From: Tillus elongatus
Lineage: Eukaryota > Arthropoda > Insecta > Coleoptera > Cleridae
NCBI GenBank assembly: GCA_964006375.1
Contig: OZ023266.1
Span: forward strand, 63,657,446 to 63,721,445
Length of the DNA stretch: 64,000 nt
Reading direction: 5' to 3'
Both the position numbers and the translations under genes were made by a program. Of the stretch, positions 1 through 14,130 are shown piece after piece. Under the pieces are notes generated by a model. It did no database searches. It saw only the letters and a program-made list of their open reading frames with translations, and was not told the origin of the DNA. The first letter of the stretch is position 1; each line of letters begins with the position of its first letter.

Positions 1-1416
1 TAGGTAAAAAATTAAAATTAAAGTCTCCTTTCAAACCATCTAAAAATCCTCTAGAACTATTTATTGTTTCTGCGAGCCAATTTTTGCTATTTTCCATGAT
101 GTTTTCAAAAAGTTCAATTACCGATTCACGGTGTTCAAATACAGTTGACACAACCCTGCCGTTGTAGTTCCATCGGGTTGCAGCTACTTTGGGTAAACGT
201 TTTTTAACAATTGGGTCTAAGGCTTGTGTGCGCTTCGTAGATTTGGAAAAAAAGCAGCCATTTAACACTTTACATTCTTTAATATGATTTATAGATTGGG
301 ATAAAATTAAATTAAATTTATGAGCACAACAGTGTACAAATAGAGCACTTTACCTTGAAGACCTCCTAAACGTCCGGCCATAACAGCAGCCCCATCATCG
401 ATTTGGGCAATTAATTTATTATCAGCCTCCTCAATATCTTTCATAATATTAAGCACAATTTTATATAGAGCGTTTGCGGTACGATCTTCTGTCACATTTT
501 TAAAGCCTAAAATCTTTCTTGTACACTCCCATCCATTTTTACGTAGCATATTACTGCAGATAGTTGACTTAAATTAGTTACATCGATTGTTTCATCTAGA
601 ACAATAGCAATGAAACGAGTCTGTTTAATTTCAGATTTAATTCTGTTCAAAATAATAGTGGCAGCAGCCGAAATTAAATCATTCTGAATGCGATTTTATG
701 TCCCGCGAAAAACGTGAGACTGTTCCAAGTGATTTTTTAAACAAATGTCGTATTTGGCTATTAAAGAAACTAGGTCTTGAAAGTTTCCTCTATCTGCAGA
801 TGTAGTTGTTTCGTCATGACCCCTGAAGCCCAATTCATGCTGCGACCAAGAAAACACACAGCATCAATAAGTCTTTTTAATATGTTTCTGTTTTTATCAA
901 CCAGTTCATTGTGTTGGCGATGAATTTCAATCTGCTTGTCAACGGCGTATTCAATTCGCGTTTTTCCAAAGACACTTAATTTTAAAATGGTCTGTAAATG
1001 CGCTTTAGACATAACATATCTTTGTACTAGTTTATGTAGATTATTCAAGTCGGAAAACGGAAAACCCACTTTTATTCCACACGCCCTTTTCAGTCACAAA
1101 TATACTACAAGACCAACAAAACAGTTTATTCCTGTTTTCACAACCCGTTAACCATTCATATTGTTTATGAGTTTTTTCCGCGTTGAAATGTCGAATAGGT
1201 ACATGTTTTAATTCTTGTATTTAAGTTTTTTATAGTAGGTTTCGGCTTACCTATATTAATAATAGCAAGTTTTTCAGCAAACAGTAAAGCTGAAAATCCT
1301 TTAGTTATCAAAAAACATACAATACAATCACAGTTATTATTACCACTTGTTTGTAAAGTGTGTAAATCCCCACCCCCACCGTCACCGCTGTTAAAAGCTG
1401 ATCTACTTGCAGCCAT
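1..1416 (-). pseudogene. hAT-superfamily transposase remnant (TTF-zinc-finger / ZMYM1-like), C-terminus off the left edge
   Basis: Read on the minus strand, a chain of segments in shifting frames matches the long hAT-like proteins related to ZMYM1. From about 1416 an N-terminal stretch ends in an 'INIGKPKP' motif. Around 1060-1190 comes a TTF-type zinc finger (YEWLTGCENRNKLFCWSC...W.KSGF). Around 850-960 follows 'HNELVDKNRNILKRLIDAVCFLG', and around 360-550 'DDGAAVMAG..GGLQ'. Near 200-340 are 'FVHCCAHKFNLILS' and 'KVAATRWNYNGRVVSTVFEH'. The order and spacing fit a cut-and-paste transposase of the RNase H-like fold with its insertion domain. Several frameshifts and stops (for example between about 560 and 830) show that it is dead. 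The catalytic C-terminal end lies outside the window. Neither terminal inverted repeat nor 8 bp target duplication could be identified. Superfamily assignment is fairly sure; the subfamily is not. Confidence 0.75.
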
Positions 1417-2554
1417 ATTAATAATCATAAAATGCCAATGTATTTAACTTACTGGACTGCTTATATATACGAAATAATCAGGCACATTCGCTTTGAACGC
1501 GCACCGGGTCTTCGTAGTACAACACGTTCTAAAAACATGCGTACATCGCGCCGAGCCGAGGTTTCTTTTATAAAGTTGCCCGCTGACTACGTGTATTTAA
1601 GTGAAGTCATTGCATGCATCCACTCGTGGTATCAGATCAGGTTCATGCTGTCTGCAATCGGTCGCATTCACCTTGCTAGGAGCGTATATACAAATAAAGT
1701 ATGCTGCATAATAAATAATTATGTGTGTGAGCTTGCGAAATAAAAATTTTAATAATTAAATTAGTTTCAAAATTTGAAATTTAATATTTAAAATACAAAA
1801 GGGATTTTAAATAATGCGGTTTAGGTATGTAGTCGTTATTTTAAGGGAAGCAATGCTTTCCTTTCTTCCATGGACCGCACGCCACTAGCACATAATATAA
1901 GTACATTTTAACGGTCCGAGGCCAAACCAAATTACAACAACAACAACAACAACAAGTACATTTTAATGAAACCTAGTTAATGCAGCAGAGTTTTATTTGT
2001 GCTGTGATGAAAACCTAAATTTAATGCTGAAATATTGTGACTTTACAATTCTCCTATAATGCACCGGATCAGTCACATAAGAAAACAAGTATTTTTTTAA
2101 TGAATAGTGCCTAGTGTTAAAGAAAGGAGTAAAAGCCTGCCTGTTAAGATTAATCAATCAAACGACGCTTAATCAAATCAGATGAAAACTTAAAGAAACA
2201 AAAATAATTAATATCTCTACTTTACCACATTATATCTCATATTATAAAATTTACTGGCGGGTTGTTTCAGCACCAAGCTAGGCTTTGAGTTTCGAAAAGT
2301 CTATAATTCCTTCAAACCCTTGCTCCATCGTATCTTTCAATCCGATCCATATCTTTTAAATAAACACGAACAGATATTTTTTTTATATAAAAACAAAATT
2401 AATACAAAAAAGAAAACATTATAAATTAGTCAATTAGGTATTAAAAATAGTGGAAGATAAATAGACTTGCTGGCGATACAACCTTGACAGATTTATATTT
2501 CGTATATATAGTGCCCATATACATACCACTAACCTCTAAAAATAATAAAAGTCT
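1417..2554. other. No gene recognised; probable hAT upstream DNA and unassigned sequence
   Basis: A GC-richer patch at about 1460-1640 lies directly upstream of the hAT remnant and may be its 5' terminal region. The rest is AT-rich with only short random reading frames, apart from the small retroposed insertion listed separately at 1899-1966. Confidence 0.4.
1899..1966 (+). repeat. 42 bp retroposed tail with (CAA)n and 13 bp target-site duplication
   Basis: The 13-mer AAGTACATTTTAA occurs at 1899-1911 and again at 1954-1966. The 42 bp between them is a short GC-rich piece (CGGTCCGAGGCC...) followed by (ACA)n. This is the signature of a heavily 5'-truncated retroposon, most likely the 3' end of the SINE family that is longer at 12395-12571. 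Confidence 0.7.
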
Positions 2555-2612
2555 GTGGCTAATGGGTCTAACGAGCCGAAGCCACACAAAAGTAACAACA
2601 ACTACAACATAT
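2555..2612 (+). repeat. SINE 3'-end fragment with ACAACAACTACAACA tail
   Basis: The stretch around CTAATGGGTCTAACGAGCCG, followed by a CAA-rich tail, resembles the 3' body of the SINE at 12395-12571 (CTAATGGCCTGAGATGCCGC) and the 42 bp insertion at 1912. No target-site duplication was found. Confidence 0.45.
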
Positions 2613-2989
2613 TCAAGTTAAAGAAAACAGGTCCTAAAACAGTTTCCTGTGGTATACCAAATATTACTTCTCCTTGACGAACCAAGCGAGATAATATGCT
2701 AAAACTCTTAAGCTTATGTTATATGTGTCAAATGTTAGTTTTATAACACACAGTATCAATAGATTTAACAAACTCCAACAAAGTTTACACGTTGCAGGAG
2801 CGCCCAGTGCTAAGTAGCTGAGTTTTTCAGGTAAATAACCTGTATAATTCGATTTATAAGGTCACAGTTTCAAGTTACGTTATGTTTGGCTTTTTAATTC
2901 TAAAATTGCGGGTTTCCGTGTAGTCTTTTGACTGTATGTGTACAAGCTCCTCCTGTAAAAATGTAAGACTTCAGGGCGAACAGTCTACT
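2613..2989. other. No gene recognised
   Basis: AT-rich sequence without a convincing reading frame. It lies between a SINE fragment and the 3' end of a Penelope-like element. Confidence 0.3.
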
Positions 2990-4565
2990 GTAGTTTCATT
3001 GATTGTTGTTGCCCTTACTTGGTGAAACTTGTCCATACTACATACAGACTTGGAGACTACTTCTCTGGCTTCACTGTTGGTTTTTGTAGGTAAAGGACGT
3101 AGCCAGAGCGTGAGCTAACTGGAGCAAGTGGCCCTTCGAATTCTGGAAGTTCTAGGATGTTCTTCAATGCTTCTGTGACTATAGCTTCGCTGCTTGACAG
3201 CATTTTCAGACAGATTAAAGTTGAATTAGTACGAAATCATGACAACTACAAATAAATATCTGTTGCTATGTTATGATATGATGTTTTGATCAAAAAATTT
3301 TATCAAATTGAAAATAAAATGAAACACAGATGACAGATGAGGCTTTCAAAATGTCTATGTGATGTATGTCAATATTTAACATAAAAACTAGAACTAGCCT
3401 ATAATAACTATGATAACAATTACAACAATAAAATAACTAAACAATAACAGTATAAAAGTAGTCTCTATACAACGAAAATATCGACATACTCATTATTTTA
3501 TTACAATTTTGTTGTTGTTGAAGTAATAGTTTTTTTGTTGACATATTTAATTAGAAAGAAGAATATCCAAGAAAGGGGAATTCATTAAATCAGTTTGCTC
3601 GTTTCAAAAAAGGTAGTTATTGTCGTGTGTGTGCCTTTTGACTTCTAAAGCTTCAAAAAAGTATAGTTTACGTTTGTCATTATAAAAATGTTGTAGTTGT
3701 ATGCGGTTATTTATTGTAGGTCTATGTTCGGTATCAATAATATGTTTTGCAAATGTAGATTTGTCAGCGTGGTTATTTATAAATGCAGAAATATGTTCTT
3801 TGTATCGGGTGTTAAAATTTCTAGAAGTTTGACCTATGTAGATTGCATTACAATGTGTACAAGCCAATTTATAAACTCCAGCTTTTGTCAGGAAACAAGA
3901 TTTTTCTTTCGCGTTAAATAACAAATCACGCGTCATGTTGTAAGATTTAAAAGCTACCTTTGTATTTGTACAGGTGCTTAAAATTTTTGAAATGTTTTCT
4001 GAAATGGTTCCAAAATAAGTTATCGAAACGTATCTGTTGTCTTCTTTGTGTCTAATATTTGGATAAATTAAATTAATCGCTAATTTGTATTCTTTTCTCT
4101 CTATCATTTTATCTATTATTTTAGCAGAGTAGCCATTATTAAATGCTGTTTGCTCAATTATTGAAATTTCTTTTTCAAAATTGTTTTGTGACATAGGTAT
4201 TGAAAATTCACGATGTATCATAGAATGGTAGGCTGAATAACAGCTTTTGTGAAAAAGGGTGACATGAATCGTATGGTATGGTTGTGTCAGTGTAAGTTGG
4301 TTTTCTATATATTGAAAAGTCAAATACATTATTTTCTAACTTTCTAATTGTTAGGTCTGAAAAATTTATACAACTGTTAGCTTCTTCTTGTAAAGTAAAC
4401 TTAATATTTGTGTGAAAGTTATTAATAAAATTTAAAAATTCATTTAATTCTGTATGACTACCTTGAAAACATGCTAAAATATCATCTACGTATCTGTACC
4501 AAAAGACAATATTATGTGAAAGTTCTGATAATATTACTATAGTGTTATTATTCTTATTCTACTAT
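2990..4565 (-). mobile_element. Penelope-like retroelement copy 1 (5'-truncated)
   Basis: The minus strand carries the end of a Penelope-type reverse transcriptase, then the GIY-YIG endonuclease, then about 600 bp of 3' untranslated DNA reaching roughly 2995. The 3' end (CTTGGTGAAACT... / ...GTAAGGGCAAC) and the endonuclease tail are matched by a second copy near 42900-43370, which fixes this end of the element. The upstream end near 4565 is a truncation: most of the reverse transcriptase is missing. Penelope-like elements are commonly 5'-truncated and rearranged. Confidence 0.8.
3604..4560 (-). pseudogene. Penelope-like RT/GIY-YIG endonuclease, broken
   Basis: The part nearest 4560 reads as the RT palm core with the YVDD-type motif (FWYRYVDDILACF), followed by 'TIRKLENNVFDFSIYRKPTYTDTT'-like sequence. 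A single-base frameshift near 4260 moves into the frame of a 241-codon segment (3604-4329). That segment holds the endonuclease 'GVYKLACTHCNAIYIGQTSRNFNTRYKEH', with the GIY-YIG hallmark in the Cys-containing form typical of Penelope elements, and a downstream His and Glu. The N-terminal RT fingers and thumb are absent. It is therefore a dead 3' fragment. Known for the family: RT primes on nicked DNA made by the GIY-YIG nuclease. Confidence 0.82.
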
Positions 4566-5079
4566 GCTTTAAGAAATTCACACTGAGATTTACAATAACT
4601 TCATGAGTTTACCTGTTTATTCTAAAGCCAGCTTGTTGATTTTCGATAAGACTGCTTCCAAACAATAACTATTTTTGTGCTAAGTATTTATCAAATGTTT
4701 AGTGAAACCTAAGATAATGGACATTGGCCTACGATCCGAAATTTTCAGTTCACGAACAGATTTAAGCCCTGGCGTAATTAGTGTTTCATTTATAGGTACA
4801 ATTGTAGTAACGCCCTAGGTAATACAGGTATTTCTAGGTTAGCGAGAATTTCAGCTATATGTTATCTACTTCGCTCAAGCGTCATTGATTGTGTTTACTT
4901 CATCCAGACCTGGACTCTTACGAAGATCTAAGCAGCTAATTGTTTATATTATTTAATCCTCTAGTTATTTAATTTCGACTATGTCGTTTTCCACCTGATC
5001 AAGGAGACCTGGCGTTACTAATATTATTTAACTCTTTTCCCAAAATCAGAAAATATCCACAAAAGATCTTAGTCATATA
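4566..5079. other. No gene recognised
   Basis: Unassigned AT-rich sequence between the truncated Penelope copy and the left TA target of the intact mariner. Confidence 0.3.
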
Positions 5080-5081
5080 TA

Positions 5082-5421
5082 CAGTGTGGAACAGCCAAAT
5101 GGAATAAATTCGATAACGGATAAATGAGGACGTGTTGGGAAAAACGCTTGGACACGTCGATTTGTATTTTTAACTGCGCATCTTTTTCAAGAAAAAAAAT
5201 TTATTTAGGGTGCGTCATGTGACAGTGGCCAATACCAACTTTCTTATTTTAAATACAAGCCCCTGTATATGATTAATTTTTTGGATTCTTCAGAAAATTC
5301 TAGACATAATTCATGTACAATGTCCTATACCTATCTTCAACTGTTTCGGAAATATTAAGTATTTTCAGATTTATTACAAAAATTAACATTAAAAATAGAA
5401 AATTATTTTATTTCACAAATT
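5082..5421 (+). repeat. Terminal inverted repeat, distal (3' of gene) arm
   Basis: About 340 bp that is the near-perfect reverse complement of 6807-7146. It begins CAGTGTGGAACAGCCAAATG next to the TA target. Such long repeats are unusual for mariners, which normally have about 20-40 bp. Confidence 0.88.
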
Positions 5422-5476
5422 CTAATAAGAAATACTGATTATTTCTTAATAATTTAAAAAAAAAAAAAAATTAATG

Positions 5477-6565
5477 TCAATGTAGTAAATGTTCAAAATG
5501 CTCGCCACGAACATCTTGGCAACATGCTAATCTGGTATAGAAATGTCTTCTAACATTACTCAACATCTCAGGCGTGACTGATCTAATCGCAAGCGTGATT
5601 CGTCTTTTTAAGTCATCTAAGTTGAGGGGCTTAGTTTTGTATACAATACTTTTGACATATCCCCACAAAAAGTAGTCTAATAGCGACATATCAGGAGATC
5701 GTGCTGGCCATTCTATCGATCCGCGCCTCCCTATCCACCGATTTGGAAAAATTTGGTTCAGGTACTGCCGGACATTGATTTGGTAATGGGGCGGTGCTCC
5801 ATCTTGCTGAAACCATATTTTATTGGCAGGAACTTGTGGGTTTGCTGGATCTGGATATAAGTTTGTCAAAGTTGGCACGACATTATTTTGGAGCAGTTCT
5901 AAATATTTATCCCCATTCAAGTTGCCATCAATGAAAAAGGGACCTACGATATGATTTCCAACAATTCCTGCCCAAACATTAACTTTTTCAGGATATTGCG
6001 TATGTTCCTCTCTCATCCAATGAGGATTCTCATTAGACCAATAGCGGCAATTTTGACGATTAACATGACCGTGAAGTGTAAATGTGCTCTCATCAGAAAA
6101 CAAAACATCTTCTAATTGGATCACATTGTTATCTAACATTGCCATCATTTGTTCACAAAAATACGTTCTCCTATCGAAATCGTCCTCCATGAGCTCCTGA
6201 GTTGGTATCATTTTATAGGGATGCATTTTACTTTCCTTTAATGTTCGAAAAATTGCTGTGTGGCTAACGTTGAATAGTTGGGCTGCTTGTCGACCAGAAG
6301 TATGTGGGTTTTCTTGAAACTCAAGCGTAATATCCAATTTCGTATCATCACTTACTGCATTGGCAGCTACTTTTTTTATCTGTCTCACATGACCAAGCTC
6401 GCGAAACTGCTTTTCTATTTTGCTAATTGTTCCTTGGGATACAGGCGGCAAATTTGGAAATTTTTCGTGAAATAAGCGAGACACTTCCATCTGTGTCCGT
6501 GTGTTATCTCCATAACCAATCATTTGTAGAATGGTTATTTTGTGCATTTCTGTTAAATGAACCAT
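5477..6565 (-). CDS. DD41D Tc1/mariner transposase, 362 aa, intact
   Basis: Transposases of this superfamily bind the terminal inverted repeats and move the element by cut-and-paste into TA sites. The N-terminal ~115 residues look like the paired helix-turn-helix DNA-binding region. The catalytic domain shows D158 (in LFSDEST), D255 (in WFQQDGAPPH) and D297 (in SLLDYFLWGY). There are 41 residues between the second and third aspartates, hence DD41D, the spacing known from rosa-type and related mariners. The WIGRRGSIEWPARSPD block precedes the third Asp. The start is the ATG at 6565, matched by the same ATG in the copy at 63478. The stop at 5477 lies about 55 bp before the inner edge of the inverted repeat. 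There is no frameshift or stop. Length is normal for the superfamily. Confidence 0.93.
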   Translation of the reverse strand: MVHLTEMHKITILQMIGYGDNTRTQMEVSRLFHEKFPNLPPVSQGTISKIEKQFRELGHVRQIKKVAANAVSDDTKLDITLEFQENPHTSGRQAAQLFNVSHTAIFRTLKESKMHPYKMIPTQELMEDDFDRRTYFCEQMMAMLDNNVIQLEDVLFSDESTFTLHGHVNRQNCRYWSNENPHWMREEHTQYPEKVNVWAGIVGNHIVGPFFIDGNLNGDKYLELLQNNVVPTLTNLYPDPANPQVPANKIWFQQDGAPPHYQINVRQYLNQIFPNRWIGRRGSIEWPARSPDMSLLDYFLWGYVKSIVYKTKPLNLDDLKRRITLAIRSVTPEMLSNVRRHFYTRLACCQDVRGEHFEHLLH

Positions 6566-6806
6566 TTTTCTGATATTATTACGTACAGTTAACGAAATTC
6601 AAACGACAATAGCACTGACACTAATCACTACTGTCATGCAGGCAGACAACAAGTTGCTGAGGCTACGAGTTTTATACGAACAGAAAGAAAACTGTTTTTG
6701 TTTTTGTTTCATTTCATATCAGTAAAAAGAAACGCAGGAATGGTTTTTGTTTACTTTCTCATTATCAAGAGCTGAATGGGAAATAAGTATTGAATGCAAT
6801 GTAGCA

Positions 6807-9170
<2,364 letters not shown>

Positions 9171-9232
<62 letters not shown>
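9171..9232. repeat. (TA)n microsatellite, ~60 bp
   Basis: Directly continues from the right end of family-2 copy A; the boundary base of the transposon has merged into the repeat. Confidence 0.95.
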
Positions 9233-9233
<1 letters not shown>

Positions 9234-9990
9234 TGTCCGTTACCCACAATAGACTAAGTGTCTCAAGACTATTTCAAACAATCAAATTCCAACCAGAAGA
9301 CTTGATTGGCCACTTCAAGGTCCTAGAAATTATTCGATTGGAGTCACTCGCAAAAGCAACAGATTAAATGCGAGCTAAACTGGATTTAATAGATCCATTT
9401 GACGTGGTCATAAATGCCCGCCATGCATGGGACAGACAGTGAAAAGCTAATACACAACTCATCTGTATAGTACACAGGCGGATCTAAACATATAGGGGCA
9501 GCAGGAGTGGGAATAAGAAGACCTAACGTTACATCGTTAAGTCCCTACGGAAAACATCCACCATCTTTCTATATCTATCTTGTTATAAATCTCTGTGCAT
9601 AGAAGTGATAACGAAGGAGACTCAGAAATAAAGAGATCTACATACTCTTAGACATTCAGGTAGTATTAAAGACTCTGAAATCTTACAAAACCGGGTCTAA
9701 ACTTACCTGCGACTGCAAAAAAACCTTGAAGCAACTGGCAACGAACACGAAGTGAGTTTTATGTGGGTAACAGGGCAGCAAGACGTTTAAGAGAATGAGG
9801 AAGCAGATAGCCTTCGAAAAGAGGTAGAAACAACGCCACTGTATCGTCCAGTGTGGACTAAGAAAAGCCATGCAGGAAATGAATTAGATACCTAAGATAG
9901 GAACCAAATGCTGTCATACTGGCGGAATGTGCCAGGCTTAAGACAGAACGGTTCATGATCATATACCAACAGAGAAGCCTGAACTGCTTC
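9233..9990 (+). pseudogene. Fossil LINE RNase H region
   Basis: Strongly mutated reading in several frames recalls the RNase H domain at the end of RNase-H-bearing LINEs. Around 9478 there is 'TGGSKHIGAAGVGI', like the DGS...GAGVG start. Around 9650 'DIQVVLKTLKSYKTGSKL' resembles the DSQAALKAL helix. Near 9760 'GNRAARRL'-like sequence stands where the VPGH motif would be. The better-preserved LINE at 34040 has the same order. Identification rests on motif order only. Confidence 0.45.
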
Positions 9991-12383
9991 TTGAATTAAA
10001 TATTGTATACTATATCAAAAGTCTGAACATTTTGGGGAACGATTAGAAAAAATAATCATGCACAAAAGACCCCTCGGGACATTCTACAGTCTACCTACGA
10101 TAAGGGGCTGGTAATACCTGTCAAGTTTCTAATTTTAGTACAAGTATAAACATCTGCAACTGAGGTATCAGATGCTTATAATAAAATCAGGAAGTCAAAA
10201 GGCATTACCAGTTACTTTCAAGTACCAAGTTTGCAAAAGCCGCTTCTCACCCAAATACTCTTCACTGTAGTGCCACCGACTACGAAGACCAATTTAGGCA
10301 TAAGCTTTCCAAGCTTATCCTTACCCGATAACGCCCCCGCGGCAAAACAGAATGGAAACATTCAAATCCCAACGTAATTGTGTAAAATCTTTCCGACGGG
10401 GGTATGGAGTAAGGTGCGGTACTCCAGGGAGTTGAGTTTAGTGCGTAGGATTTCCACACTACCTCGATCCCACACTACCTCGATCCCACACACTACGGTG
10501 TATGAAACAAACAAAAATTCGAGTACCATCTTTGATTATAAATAACCATGTATTTCCTATATAAGTGATTTATGGTGCTTCATGAATTAGGTATTCCATT
10601 ATTTATCCATTGGTGTCTTTTCACTTTCTTCTCTGGTGTTCAAAATTAGAGTATATTGTTCAACGTCATTTCTATTATGTAGGAATTTATCAAAAGAAAA
10701 ACTTGTAAAACACATGTAGGAATTAACTCCAACAATATGGAAAATTATGGCGTCATAATAAAGCAAGATTCAAAACAAGATTTGCTTAATTATGCACCTA
10801 ACTTGGTATTTATTTTAGTGTAGCTTATTGTATATAAGTTTCTACATTTATAAAAGTAGGTAACTTAACTACTTGTACTCATGCTCATTTATTAGTGAAG
10901 AAAATAATTATACATTATACCTTGCAAAGAAGCTATGCTTGTAAAATACTGAGATTGGACACTGTGACTGTTGCTAAACAGTTTAGCGACAGCTACCGAT
11001 GAAGACCACTTCGTTGTCGAAATACGTATCTAGCGCATAATTCCTATGTTATTATTGTTGTGTTTTTTTGGAGTAATTCTTCTTTCTTGCTTAGGCTATG
11101 CCTGTGCTTGAATAAACATGATTTTGTTAAACTCCTCTAGAAATCAAACTGTCTAAATAATTACATTCCATGACACTTTCTGAATTTTGTCTAGATTTTG
11201 CTTTTTCTTTCACCAACATTTACATATATAGTTGGTGCAGACGTTAATCATCAATTCTACCTCAATATTATAATTCATTTCAACCACTGTTGTCACCGAT
11301 TTTATTGCGGTCTATGCTAGTGATAAGATAGGCCTTATATTGGTAACTACATGTATGTTTAATTATAGCTGATATAATCATTATACTGATAAAATACAAG
11401 GGTTTCTATAGTTTAAGTTAGCCTTCTTTTTCTGACGTCATCATTCTACTAACATCTCTTGTCACTATAGTGGCTTTGCATAAGATCAAAACTCACACCA
11501 GTGCCCAGCAACGGTTTGAGGTTTTATTTTCATTTAAACTTAAAGTGTGATTAGTTCTATTTGACTGTTACCCATGACAGCAGTTTTATGTAATTAGTTG
11601 TGTAATAACTATTTATAATGAAATATAATCTGACAAAGTGGTCTACCAGCAGACTATAATGTTTGGTTTAGTACTAGGTAAGTACATTTTGTGTAATTTC
11701 TTGGAAATAAAGGGCACAGGCTTTGCATCTCTAATAGCTCAAAAACAGTCACATTTGTATTTTGCACTTTTTTTAAGTTTATAATTGTTGGGTTCTCAAA
11801 CACGTGTTCCATTTTTCAATATCATAACAGTATTACTTAAAAGCTTAACACAGTGATTTGGTAACGTTTCTTACATGACACCTATAAGTAATACCTAGTG
11901 TTAACGTCCTGCCTAATAATTTTATCACCAGAGTATCAACCCCACGAACGAAGACTACAGCTCGGTTGCATAATGCGCCGTCAAGTTAGTTAGAATAAGA
12001 GGACACAACTTTAGACTCGCTTAATCTCTAGGAAAAACTTCTACCATCTTCCAAACAAAAATGCTTGCTATAAATCTCTGTATACAAGAGAGAATATATA
12101 ATTATATATTAAATGCAAACATAATTACAGAACACAGCTCTTATTTCTGCTACTAATTCCAGCTTTTAAGTCAAGCTAGATACTGTCGCACCTACAAAAG
12201 TCAAACTTGAAAATGAATCACTAGAATAACCAAAAAGTTGCTAACTCTAAAGGAACTGTATAATAATGAATTAATATTCGAAACTGTTTAAATTCAAATG
12301 ATAGCGCCAACCTTTCACTCACCGCATGACGTTATAGAGGAGGCAGGGCATATCAATCAATCAGTGAATTTATTTCACTATTC
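9991..12383. other. No gene recognised; decayed LINE tail and unassigned DNA
   Basis: The first few hundred bases may continue the LINE fossil. At about 10453-10490 an 18 bp unit (CACACTACCTCGATCCCA) is duplicated in tandem. A short stretch near 11990-12200 again faintly recalls LINE RNase H sequence. An ATG followed by five codons and a perfect donor occurs near 11659-11679, but nothing supports it as an exon. Confidence 0.35.
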
Positions 12384-12582
12384 ATCAATTTACAAGACGC
12401 CCTCGTGGCGCAGGTGGCTAGGTGCCAGCCTGCAAAGCGAGAGGTCCCGGGTTCGATTCCCAGGCGAGCCAAGTTGACTTTGTCTGGAAAATTTGTAAAT
12501 AATATTAAATGATGGGAAAGAATGTGCTAATGGCCTGAGATGCCGCAGCCAATAATATTAAATGAAAAAAAATCAATTTACA
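12384..12582 (+). mobile_element. tRNA-derived SINE with perfect 11 bp target-site duplication
   Basis: ATCAATTTACA occurs at 12384-12394 and 12572-12582. The ~177 bp between has a tRNA-like head with an A-box-like run (TGGCGCAGGTGGCTAGGTGC) and a perfect B box (GGTTCGATTCC). A body and an A/T-rich tail with the repeated word AATAATATTAAATGA follow. The acceptor arm does not pair fully, so this is a retroposon rather than a working tRNA gene. Internal A and B boxes are the known RNA polymerase III promoter of such SINEs. Confidence 0.88.
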
Positions 12583-13234
12583 ATCACTAAAATTACAAAC
12601 ACTAAAAAATATATAGGATACAAGAGAAAATAAACAGCACCTAAGTTTAATAACTTGTATGTGCTCTGAATGAATAAGAAAACACAATATATGTCAACAA
12701 AAAAATAAAACGTATAAAATATGTTAGATTACCCCATTCCCTCTCACTTACCCACCCCCCACAGTTCGCAGACAGGCGACACGACATCTATCCCCAAATC
12801 CTCTCCTCCACCCATCCCACCAGCACAAAAATTCATCCTCGCCCCTCTTTCTTTACTATGTTTCCGCTCTATGCACATATGGAACACACAATCCACACAC
12901 ACGTGCACACGCACAGAGTTACACACACTCACCCACGCGCGCACACCTATCCAAACTCACACCCACGCACACACAACCAACCCGTATTACCATACCACTA
13001 TATTACACATTCTAATCACCGCATACGCACCTGCACATCCCTAAAGATGCTCCCACACCTCCACATGTAACACCAATCAAGTCTTCTGAACCGTATTCAC
13101 CACCGCTACTGCAAATGGAATCGATACAAAAATAACACAACGTCGGATACCTTGCACCGACACCATAATCACGGTAGCCAGCAACATACTCCTCCTTTAG
13201 CTCTATATATCATAGAGATGATATATGTTATACT
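12583..13234. other. G-poor, CA-rich low-complexity region; no gene
   Basis: From about 12730 to 13070 the + strand is nearly free of G and full of CCC and CACACA words. Long open frames there are composition artefacts. It borders the 3' side of the minus-strand LINE fragment and may be its G-rich 3' untranslated DNA. Confidence 0.45.
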
Positions 13235-14130
13235 CTAGTACAGTGTAGCTTGCATGACGATATCAGCCAGTTTCTTTCTGAATTTGTAGTCTCTGCAAGT
13301 GTTTTTGAGATGACTGGGAACCAAATTATACACTTTTGACCCGACACAGCACACAGACCGCTGAGCGACGTTTTTCACGCATTTATGTGCAACTAGTAAG
13401 GACTTTGACTGCTGCCTTGTCATATATTTGCGACCTGTGTCAGTATGCGCTTCTCTGCGAAAATGCGTATATCCAATTACAGATACCGCATGCAATCCTA
13501 ATACATTCAGTATATTCGTGTGTTCGTTATACAGCAGATCTGTGTGATAATCAAGTCTGTTGTTAAATATTGTCTTGAGGATAAAATTTTGTGGAACAAT
13601 GGTTACCCGGTAGGTCGATCCTCAGCACAGAATGCCGTATCGCAGAACAGATGAAACTAGGCAGTCATAAACAATCCTGTGTTTTAATATTTAAAACACT
13701 CCTGAGCATGTAGAACAGATCTATAAGCTTACGCAGTCTGGTGTTAAGATAGTCCACATGTTGATGCCATTTTAGTCGCTGATCCACCATAATACCCAGA
13801 TATTTTATCCCTGTCATTCGTTTTATACAGGAGTTGTTTGTATCTATTTTTATATCAGGAAGGTCTTGTTTAACACCAGCTTTTGTGGGTGAGAACATAA
13901 TATATTTTGTCTTATCAATGTCTATAAATAAGCTGTTCTTATAAAACGACCTATTAACCTGACCAAGGATATCAACCGTTTTACGGTAGGTTGTGTTCCA
14001 ATCATCACCATCACAGAGCAGGACAGTGTTATCTGCATATGACAGAATTGTACACTTACTCTTAAACTTTAGTACGATGTCATTTATGTATATAAAAAAC
14101 AGGACCGGCCCCATATGCAATATCATATCT
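13235..14130 (-). pseudogene. Non-LTR retrotransposon 3' fragment (reverse transcriptase half plus C-terminal domain)
   Basis: On the minus strand 14126-13665 gives the RT palm and thumb: 'GPVLFFIYINDIVLKF', the catalytic YADNT (normally YADD, so the second Asp is changed to Asn), 'KTKYIMFS', then 'GIKYLGIMVDQRLKWHQHV' and 'LRKLIDLFYMLRSVL'. After a break, 13495-13235 gives the usual C-terminal tail 'AQRSVCCVGSKVYNLVPSHLK'. The order fits jockey/CR1-type LINEs. It is 5'-truncated at about 14130 and has a frameshift or small deletion near 13600. Confidence 0.78.

Noticed and set aside
1432..1743. 103-codon + frame
   Set aside because: No motif, and it sits in probable hAT upstream sequence.
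11655..11680. ATG with six codons and a GTAAGTAC donor, as a first exon of the REJ-like gene
   Set aside because: It would end in phase 1 while the first visible exon needs phase 2, and no linking exon or promoter was found.
12399..12480. Possible functional tRNA gene
   Set aside because: A and B boxes are good, but the acceptor stem does not pair properly, and an 11 bp duplication plus a body and tail mark a SINE.
12721..13070. Pro/His/Thr-rich open frames
   Set aside because: Arise from G-poor CA-rich low-complexity DNA; no homology or splice context.
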